Shown here: positions 57,705 to 64,000 of the stretch, one piece after another
Layout: every line of letters starts with the position of its first letter
Numbering within the stretch: the first letter of the stretch is position 1
Source: Affinibrenneria salicis
GTDB taxonomy: Bacteria; Pseudomonadota; Gammaproteobacteria; Enterobacterales; Enterobacteriaceae
Assembly (NCBI RefSeq): GCF_008710095.1
Contig: NZ_VYKJ01000002.1
Location: forward strand, 205,188-269,187
Direction of reading: 5' to 3'
Length of the DNA stretch: 64,000 bases
Position numbers and translations under genes: made by a program
Notes under the pieces: generated by a model
What the model was told of the DNA's origin: nothing
Seen by the model: the letters and a program-made list of their open reading frames with translations, nothing else
Database searches by the model: none

Positions 57705-58994
57705 TCAGGGCAGTTTTTTCAACCGCAAGGCGAGCAGCAGGGCGATGCCCAGCAGGCAGGCGAGGAAGACGACGATGCCGTTCCAGCCAAAGCGATACCA
57801 AAATACACCGCCCAGCGTACCGGCCAGGCTGGATCCCAGATAATAGCTGAACAGATAGAGCGAGGAGGCCTGGCCTTTGGCGCGCCGCGCGCGCTGGCCG
57901 ATCCAACCGCTGGCCACCGCGTGAGCCGAAAAGAATCCGGCGGTAAACAGCATCATGCCGGCAAAAATAATCAGCAGCGGCGAGAACGTCGTCAGCAGTA
58001 CGCCCAGCAGCATAATCGCGGTAAAGACGATCAGTACCGGGCCGCGGCCGTATTTCGCGGTCAGCGCGCCCGCTTTGGGCGAACTGTAGGTGCCGGTCAA
58101 ATAGACCACCGACAGCAGGCCGACCACCGCCTGGTTGAGGCCATAGGGCGCGGCCAGCAGCCGATAGCCGATGTAGTTAAACAATGTGACGAAGGCGCCC
58201 ATCAGCAGAAAACCTTCGGCAAACAGCAGCGGCAGACCGGCGTCGCGCCACTGTAGTCTAAAATTGATCAGCAACGCGCGTGGTCGCAGCGACCCCGGAC
58301 GGAAGTGACGCGAAGCCGGCAGAATGCGCCAGAAGGTAAACGCCGCCGCCAGCGCCAGCAGACCCATAACGCCGACGGAAACGCGCCAGGGGAAATAGTC
58401 GGTCAGTACGCCGCTCACCACGCGGCCGCTCATGCCGCCGAGCGAGTTGCCGCTGATATACAGCCCCATGGAAAACGCCAGCACGCTGGGGTGGATTTCT
58501 TCGCTCAGGTAGCTCATGGCGACCGCGGCTACGCCGCTCAGCGACAGACCAATCATGGCGCGCATCAGCAGAACGGCGCTCCAGCTGGTCATCAGCGTGC
58601 TGAACAGCGTACAGATAGCGGCCAGCATCAGGGAAACCACCATTACATTTTTACGGCCTACGCAATCGGACAACGGGCCGGTGAACAGTAAACCGAACGC
58701 CATGGTGACGGTCGAAACCGACAGCGACAGGCTGGCGCTGGCCGGTGAAATGCCGAAATCCTGCGACAGTACCGGCAGGATGGGCTGCACGCAATAGAGT
58801 AACGCGAAGGTGGCCAGTCCGGCGGAAAACAGCGCCATAGTAACGCGAATAAACTGCGGCGTGCCGCGTTTTATATAGGGCGTTTTGGCGGGCGTTAATG
58901 ACTGACTGGAGGCCTGAGCCGGGGAGTGTTCATCGTCGGCCGCCACCGTGGCGATGGCGGAAACTAATGGTGCAGACTGCTGCGGGGTACTCAA
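57705..58994 (-). CDS. ynfM: YnfM, MFS transporter (putative arabinose-efflux-type)
   Basis: A 429-residue inner-membrane major facilitator protein with twelve helices after a 45-residue hydrophilic N-terminus. RGTPQFIRVTMALFSAGLAT, FALLYCVQPILPVLS and the loop-2-3 motif GPLSDCVGRKN closely follow E. coli YnfM. Substrate unknown. It is divergent from ynfL, a LysR regulator that probably controls it, with an AT-rich shared promoter region of 127 bp. Confidence 0.9.
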   Translation of the reverse strand: MSTPQQSAPLVSAIATVAADDEHSPAQASSQSLTPAKTPYIKRGTPQFIRVTMALFSAGLATFALLYCVQPILPVLSQDFGISPASASLSLSVSTVTMAFGLLFTGPLSDCVGRKNVMVVSLMLAAICTLFSTLMTSWSAVLLMRAMIGLSLSGVAAVAMSYLSEEIHPSVLAFSMGLYISGNSLGGMSGRVVSGVLTDYFPWRVSVGVMGLLALAAAFTFWRILPASRHFRPGSLRPRALLINFRLQWRDAGLPLLFAEGFLLMGAFVTLFNYIGYRLLAAPYGLNQAVVGLLSVVYLTGTYSSPKAGALTAKYGRGPVLIVFTAIMLLGVLLTTFSPLLIIFAGMMLFTAGFFSAHAVASGWIGQRARRAKGQASSLYLFSYYLGSSLAGTLGGVFWYRFGWNGIVVFLACLLGIALLLALRLKKLP

Positions 58995-59121
58995 AATACA
59001 TCCTTACCGAACATCGGAGAGACATCCTGTCCATGGCGGACATCACAAAGTGTCGCAGATGATAGAAGAGCGCCATTCTTTTGTATAATATATTAATCAT
59101 AATGAATGATACTTAAAAAAT

Positions 59122-60036
59122 ATGAATATCGAACTCCGTCACCTGCGTTATTTCATCGCCGTCGCTGAAGAGTTGCACTTCGGCCGCGCCGCCGAGCGAC
59201 TGCGAATTTCCCAGCCGCCGCTGAGCCAGCAAATTCATATTCTGGAAGAACAGATCGGCGCCCGTCTGTTTGAGCGGAATAACCGCAACGTCAGGTTAAC
59301 GCCGGCGGGCGCCATGTTTCTGAAAGAGGCGTGGGCCATCATCGCGCAGGTCAACCAGGCCGCAGACCGGGCGGCTCGCATCCAACGCGGCGAGGTGGGC
59401 GAACTCACCATCGGTTTTACCTCCTCTGCGCCTTTTATTAAGGTGGTATCGCGCAGCCTGCTGACCTTTCGTCAGCGCTACCCGGAAGTGCATATCCGCA
59501 TGCTGGAGATTAATACCAAACAGCAGATCGAACCGCTGCTGGATGGCCGGCTGGATATCGGTATTATGCGCAATAACCGTTTACCCGAGGCGCTGACTCA
59601 TCAGTTGTTGTTACATGAACCGCTGGTCGCGGTGGTGCATGGAGATCATCCGCTGGCCGCCAGCCCGGGCGATACCGTCAGCATCCTGCAGTTGGCGCAG
59701 GAACCCTTTGTGTTTTTCGCCCGCGACGGCGGGACGGGGCTGTATGACGATATCATGGCGCTGATGCAGCGTTACGATATTCGTCCGTATATCACGCAGG
59801 AAGTGGGCGAGGCGATGACCATCGTCGGTCTGGTTTCCGCCGGGCTGGGCGTATCGATCCTGCCGGCCTCATTTCGCCGTATCCGGGTCGATGGGGTGAA
59901 ATATTTGCATCTGAACGAGGAGGACGCCATCACCGAGGCCTGGCTGGTGACGCATCGCCATCGTCCGCCAGGTACGGCCGCACAGACGTTGATCTCGCTA
60001 ATTCTGAACGCATCATTTCCTCATTATGTGCGCTAA
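59122..60036 (+). CDS. ynfL: YnfL, LysR-family regulator
   Basis: A 304-residue LysR protein: winged helix-turn-helix at residues 1-60 (MNIELRHLRYFIAVAEELHF, SQPPLSQQIHILEEQIG) and a C-terminal effector-binding domain of two lobes (ELTIGFTSSAPFIKVVSRSL). Position, divergent from ynfM and upstream of mlc, fits E. coli YnfL. Its natural target is most likely ynfM; the inducer is unknown. Confidence 0.9.
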   Translation: MNIELRHLRYFIAVAEELHFGRAAERLRISQPPLSQQIHILEEQIGARLFERNNRNVRLTPAGAMFLKEAWAIIAQVNQAADRAARIQRGEVGELTIGFTSSAPFIKVVSRSLLTFRQRYPEVHIRMLEINTKQQIEPLLDGRLDIGIMRNNRLPEALTHQLLLHEPLVAVVHGDHPLAASPGDTVSILQLAQEPFVFFARDGGTGLYDDIMALMQRYDIRPYITQEVGEAMTIVGLVSAGLGVSILPASFRRIRVDGVKYLHLNEEDAITEAWLVTHRHRPPGTAAQTLISLILNASFPHYVR

Positions 60037-60160
60037 ATCACATAACTAATCAAATATTTGACGGCATAACGTAAAAGCTCCACCATAGCTTTGTTATTTT
60101 ATTTTGCAGCGTGAAAAATTAATTTTCACCGACCAGAGAAATAAAACAGGAGCGGGGTTT

Positions 60161-61378
60161 GTGATAGCCGACAGCCAGCCTGGCCATATCGACCAGATTA
60201 AACAAACCAATGCCGGAACCGTATACCGACTTATCGATCAGCATGGCCCCATCTCCCGTATTGAGCTTTCCCGTCTGGCGCAACTGGCGCCGGCCAGCAT
60301 CACCAAAATCGTACGTGAACTGCTGGAAGCGCACCTGGTACAGGAAACCGAATACCAGGAGGCCGGCGGCCGCGGTCGGCCGGCTATCGGTCTGGTGCTT
60401 GATACCGAGGCGTGGCACTACCTTTCCGGGCGGATAAATCGCCACTCTCTTACGCTGGCCCTGCGCGATCTGAGCAGTAAACTGGTGGTCGAGGAGGTGC
60501 TGGCGCTGCCGGAAGAGGACGAACAACCGCTGCTGACGCGCATCGTCAATCAAATTGACCAGTTTTTCATTCGCCATCAAAAGCAACTGGAACGTCTCAC
60601 CGCGATCGCCATTACGGCGCCGGGGTTGATTGACGCAGGCAGCGGGGTCATACACCGGATGCCGTTCTATGACGTAATCGAAATGCCCATCGGTCCGGCG
60701 CTGGAACAGCATATTGGCGTGCCGGTGTTCCTGCATCACGATATCTGCGCCTGGACCATGGCCGAGGCGCTGTATGGCGCCTCGCGCGGCTGTCGCGATG
60801 TGATTCAACTGGTGATCGATCACCATGTCGGGGCCGGCGTCATCACTGCCGGCCAGGTTCTGCATGCCGGCAGCCGCAACCTGGTTGAGATCGGTCATAC
60901 TCAGGTGGACCCCTATGGCAAACGCTGTTACTGCGGCAATCACGGCTGCCTGGAAACGGTGGCCAGCACGGAAAGTATGCTGGAACTGGCGCAGCAGCGG
61001 CTGAGTCTGTCGATGAGCTCGTTACTGCACGGTTCGCCGTTGACGGTCGAGGCGCTGTGCGAGGCCGCGCTGAACGGCGATCGCCTGGCGCGCGATATCA
61101 TTATTGGCGTCGGCAATAGCGTCGGCCGAATCGTCGCCATTATGGTCAATCTGTTTAACCCGGAAAAAATTCTGGTCGGTTCGCCCCTCAACCGGGCGGC
61201 CAGCATCCTTTATCCCGTCATTACCGACTGTATTCAGCAGCAGTCGCTGCCGGCCTACAGCGAGAATATCAAGGTGGAAGCGACGCACTTCTTTAACCAG
61301 GGCACCATGCCCGGCGCCGCGCTGGTCAAGAACGCGATGTACAACGGTTCGCTACTGGTGAAATTACTTCAGGGCTAA
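60161..61378 (+). CDS. mlc: Mlc, glucose-responsive ROK-family repressor
   Basis: Represses ptsG, manXYZ and other sugar genes, and is sequestered at the membrane by unphosphorylated EIICB-Glc. The 405-residue protein has an N-terminal helix-turn-helix (SRIELSRLAQLAPASITKIV), the ROK core (AITAPGLIDAGSG), and the zinc site HTQVDPYGKRCYCGNHGCLE. It starts at a GTG (60161), 8 bp after AGGAG, matching the family start xxADSQPGHIDQIKQTN; an ATG at 60104 is not conserved. The inverted TTATTTT/AAAAATTAA around 60094-60122 could be an autoregulatory site, which is speculative. Confidence 0.95.
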   Translation: MIADSQPGHIDQIKQTNAGTVYRLIDQHGPISRIELSRLAQLAPASITKIVRELLEAHLVQETEYQEAGGRGRPAIGLVLDTEAWHYLSGRINRHSLTLALRDLSSKLVVEEVLALPEEDEQPLLTRIVNQIDQFFIRHQKQLERLTAIAITAPGLIDAGSGVIHRMPFYDVIEMPIGPALEQHIGVPVFLHHDICAWTMAEALYGASRGCRDVIQLVIDHHVGAGVITAGQVLHAGSRNLVEIGHTQVDPYGKRCYCGNHGCLETVASTESMLELAQQRLSLSMSSLLHGSPLTVEALCEAALNGDRLARDIIIGVGNSVGRIVAIMVNLFNPEKILVGSPLNRAASILYPVITDCIQQQSLPAYSENIKVEATHFFNQGTMPGAALVKNAMYNGSLLVKLLQG

Positions 61379-61541
61379 TCATTCATTCCGTTATTCCCTT
61401 GATCTGGAATAATAACCGGCGACAAAAACATTGAGCTAACGCAAGCTGCGGGCTACCCGTATCGCCTAAAATTTTGACTTCTGAACATATTTTGCGGTGA
61501 TTAATCACGCTATCCTGGTGGATCCTCCCGGAGCAATTTCC

Positions 61542-62210
61542 ATGGTAAATCGTATTTTTGTCACAGGCACCGATACGGCGGTAGGAAAAACCGTAGTATC
61601 CAAAGCGCTCCTGCAAACGCTGGCCAGCTCAGGTAAAGTCGCCGGGTATAAACCCATTGCCAAAGAAGGCGTGGATACGCCGGACGGGCTGCGCAGTAAA
61701 GATGCGCTAATATTACAGTCCGCGTCCTCGCCGGAACTGGCGTTGTCTTATCACGCCGTTAATCCGGTTACGCTCAGAGAGGATGAAATCAGCGCCAGCG
61801 AAGAAAGCATCAGTTACTGCACCATGACCCAGGGGCTGCAGCAGCTGAGCGAGGTCGCCGATACGGTTGTTGTGGAAGGCAGCGGCGGCTGGCGCACGCT
61901 CATGAACGATCTGCGTCCCTATTCGGAATGGGTGGTGCAGGAACAACTGCCTGTCGTGCTGGTCGTCGGCATCAAACTGGGCTGTATCAGCCACGCGATC
62001 CTGACGGCGCAGGCGGTGATCAACGACGGGCTGCCGTTGCTCGGCTGGGTCGCCAACCGCATAAACCCCGGGCTGGCCAACTATGCGCAGACTATTGACG
62101 CCCTGCGCAAAAAGATTCCGGCGCCGCAGCTGGGCGAACTCCCTTATTTGCCGCGCCCTGAACAGCGCGATTTATCTCGCTATATCGACCTTTCCGCGCT
62201 GACGCGCTGA
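61542..62210 (+). CDS. bioD: YnfK (BioD2), dethiobiotin synthetase paralogue
   Basis: A 222-residue P-loop ATPase of the dethiobiotin synthetase family, which closes the ureido ring of biotin precursors. It has TGTDTAVGKTVVSKAL (P-loop), a Lys in KPIAKEG and VVEGSGGW. Its place just after mlc is that of E. coli ynfK, the second, barely expressed BioD, not the bioABFCD cluster. The ATG at 61542, 8 bp after GGAG, is preferred over one at 61497. Whether it makes biotin here is unknown. Confidence 0.88.
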   Translation: MVNRIFVTGTDTAVGKTVVSKALLQTLASSGKVAGYKPIAKEGVDTPDGLRSKDALILQSASSPELALSYHAVNPVTLREDEISASEESISYCTMTQGLQQLSEVADTVVVEGSGGWRTLMNDLRPYSEWVVQEQLPVVLVVGIKLGCISHAILTAQAVINDGLPLLGWVANRINPGLANYAQTIDALRKKIPAPQLGELPYLPRPEQRDLSRYIDLSALTR

Positions 62211-62339
62211 GTATGCAGGCCGGCGCGTCGTTTGCCGCTGCGCGCGCCGGCTCGTTGACAGGATAGGTTCGCCCGGCGCCGTATCCGGCTGATATACTTG
62301 CCTCCAACCGCCCGCTGATAACCGAATAAGCGCTTAAAA

Positions 62340-63827
62340 ATGAAGACTGTCCGTTCTCCTGACGACGCGCCCGTACCCCATCGCCACTGGGTTCTGCTTG
62401 GGTGCGCACTGGCGATGTTCACCGCCGCCATTGAAGTCACCATTGTGGCGACCGCGCTGCCGACGATTATTACCGACCTGGGGGGCTTTTCTCTGCTGGG
62501 CTGGGTGTTTGCCAGTTATTTACTGACTCAGGCGGTCAGCATTCCCATCTATGGCCGTCTGGCCGACATCTATGGCCGCAAGCGAATATTCTTCATCGGA
62601 ACGGTTATTTTTCTGCTTGGTTCGGTGCTGTGCGGCGCATCGACCAGTATGGTCTGGATGATTATCTTTCGCGCGCTGCAGGGTATTGGCGCCGGCGCGA
62701 TTACGCCGGTCGCCTTTACCATCATCGCCGACGTTTACTCCGCCAGCGAAAGACCGCGGGTACAGGGCTACTTATCCAGCGTCTGGGGCATCGCCGCCGT
62801 CGTCGGGCCGCTGGCCGGTGCCTTTATCGTGCAGCATTTTCCCTGGGCGCTGGTTTTCTGGGTCAACGTGCCGGTCGGGTTGATTGCGATGCTTCTTCTG
62901 GCGCGCTTTCTGCCGGACAGCCACCGGTTGCGGCAACATCAGCTCGATCTGGCCGGTGCCTTTTATCTGATCGTGTGCGTCGCCAGTTTGCTGTTGACGC
63001 TGCTGCAGGGCAGCGAACTGGGACACTGGGTTTTTCTGTTTATCGCGCTGACGGTTACCGGCGGCATTTTGCTGTATCGCCAGGAAACAACTACGCCCGA
63101 GCCGCTGTTCCCGCTCGAGCTATGGCGCAACCGGGTGATTGTCGCCGGCAATATCGGCGGCGTCATGATTGGTGCGGCGATGATGGGCGTCAGCGCCTTT
63201 ATGCCGACCTTTATTCAGGCGGTAATGGGCCGTTCGCCGCTGGAGGCGGGCAGTATTCTGGCGCTGATGTCGATAGGCTGGCCGTTGGCCAGCGCGCTCA
63301 GCGGGCGGCTGATGCTGTGGACCTCATACCGTTTCACCGCCGTCGCAGGGGCGATCCTGCTGATCGTCGGCAGTCTGATTTTGCTGACGTTATCGCCCGA
63401 TCGTCATCTGGGCTGGGCGCGCGGCGCCTGCCTGATGATAGGCGCCGGTATGGGCATGAGCAATACCACCTTTCTGGTATCGGTGCAAAATACCGCTTCG
63501 TATTCGATTCGCGGTATCGCCACCGCCTCCACCATGTTTACCCGGATGCTGGGATCGGCGCTGGGCACGGCGATTCTTGGCGCCGCGTTGAATCTCAGTC
63601 TTCATTGGCGATTGCCCGGCTATGACGATCCGGTGCAGAGTCTGATGGAACCCGCCATGCGCGCATCGTTGCCGCCGCAGCAGATAAACGCGTTAATCTG
63701 GCAGGTCGCCGGTTCGCTGCATACGGTCTTTATCATATCGGCGTGTATCGCTGCGCTGACGCTGTTTTCCGCCTGGCTGATGCCGAGCGGCCATCAGCCA
63801 GGCGGCAGGAACAACGCATCGACATAG
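62340..63827 (+). CDS. DHA2-family MFS multidrug exporter (EmrB/QacA-like)
   Basis: A 495-residue inner-membrane protein with the fourteen-helix layout of the DHA2 family. Motif D1-like IEVTIVATALPTIITDLGG in helix 1, motif A GRLADIYGRKRIF in loop 2-3 and motif C-like WGIAAVVGPLAGAFIV in helix 5 are all present. These features mark proton-driven drug or metabolite exporters. No EmrA-like membrane-fusion gene is adjacent. The substrate is not readable. E. coli K-12 has other genes downstream of ynfK. Confidence 0.88.
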   Translation: MKTVRSPDDAPVPHRHWVLLGCALAMFTAAIEVTIVATALPTIITDLGGFSLLGWVFASYLLTQAVSIPIYGRLADIYGRKRIFFIGTVIFLLGSVLCGASTSMVWMIIFRALQGIGAGAITPVAFTIIADVYSASERPRVQGYLSSVWGIAAVVGPLAGAFIVQHFPWALVFWVNVPVGLIAMLLLARFLPDSHRLRQHQLDLAGAFYLIVCVASLLLTLLQGSELGHWVFLFIALTVTGGILLYRQETTTPEPLFPLELWRNRVIVAGNIGGVMIGAAMMGVSAFMPTFIQAVMGRSPLEAGSILALMSIGWPLASALSGRLMLWTSYRFTAVAGAILLIVGSLILLTLSPDRHLGWARGACLMIGAGMGMSNTTFLVSVQNTASYSIRGIATASTMFTRMLGSALGTAILGAALNLSLHWRLPGYDDPVQSLMEPAMRASLPPQQINALIWQVAGSLHTVFIISACIAALTLFSAWLMPSGHQPGGRNNAST

Positions 63828-63943
63828 CGGGGCAGCGCGGTGAGAAGGCGTTAACCCGGGCCGTGGCGCCGTGGTTCGGCGGCCGCGCGATAATCGGCGC
63901 GGACTGATTGCCGGCCGCGACGGCGGCCGGGGGGGCTGGGGGG

Positions 63944-64000
63944 CTATTTTTTTACCGCCAGGATGACGCTGGACGCTTTTACCAGCGCGATGACCTCTTT
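63944..64000 (-). CDS. Molybdenum-binding (Mop/TOBE) domain protein, C-terminal end only
   Basis: The minus strand reads KEVIALVKASSVILAVKK then TAG at 63944-63946. EVIALVKASSVILA is the hallmark end of Mop/TOBE domains found in molbindins, ModE and molybdate transporter ATPases. The rest lies beyond the window, so the exact protein cannot be named. Confidence 0.65.
   Translation of the reverse strand, partial: KEVIALVKASSVILAVKK

Overview
The window is chromosomal DNA of a plant-associated-type enterobacterium (Enterobacterales, most like Pectobacteriaceae such as Brenneria, Lonsdalea, Dickeya or Pectobacterium; genus left open). Almost every protein reads as a close homologue of an Escherichia coli protein, usually of nearly the same length. 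Unlike in E. coli, trpG and trpD are separate genes. Degenerate palindromic intergenic repeats of the Serratia/Yersinia/Pectobacterium kind are present. There is no tRNA, rRNA, CRISPR array, insertion sequence or prophage.

Layout. 1-2.6 kb: end of rssA, rssB (RpoS turnover), galU. 2.9-7.8 kb: hns, a wreck of tdk, adhE. 7.8-12.6 kb: a 1 kb gene-free stretch with a strong Fur box, then oppBCDF without oppA. 12.7-21.8 kb: yciU, clsA, yciY, a chemoreceptor, yciI, tonB, yciA, yciB, yciC, a YkgJ-type cysteine-cluster protein, ompW with a perfect FNR box. 21.9-28.8 kb: trpLEGDCFBA with operator, leader peptide and attenuator. 28.9-40.5 kb: rnm, yciO, an orphan siderophore-binding protein, an unknown membrane-anchored protein, rluB, yciK, sohB, yciN, topA, cysB. 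40.5-47.6 kb: the rsxABCDGE-nth electron-transport operon and ydgK. 47.8-64 kb: cnu, ydgJ, a YfeH-like carrier, add, ydgA, manA, fumC, tus with its Ter site, ynfM/ynfL, mlc, a bioD paralogue, a DHA2 drug exporter, and the end of a molybdenum-binding (Mop/TOBE) gene.

Links between genes. Two E. coli terminus-side blocks (galU to cysB; nth back to mlc) are joined between cysB and nth. The tus/Ter polarity agrees with the E. coli arrangement. Hns and Cnu (H-NS partner), the SoxR-reducing Rsx complex, FumC, AdhE and OmpW make the region rich in redox and oxygen-responsive functions. TonB, the siderophore-binding protein and Fur-type boxes form an iron theme.

Most interesting non-genic signals: (1) a decayed tdk; (2) the adhE-oppB gap with a near-consensus Fur box and, about 115 nt downstream, a 17-nt match to the RyhB core; (3) a perfect 22-bp LacI-family palindrome (core TGAAACCGGTTTCA) between cnu and ydgJ; (4) nested, mutually exclusive inverted repeats in the sohB leader; (5) 129-bp tandem repeats encoding the RsxC tail. 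I did not find an obviously new multi-gene system. The genes are housekeeping genes, and what is new lies in the gaps.
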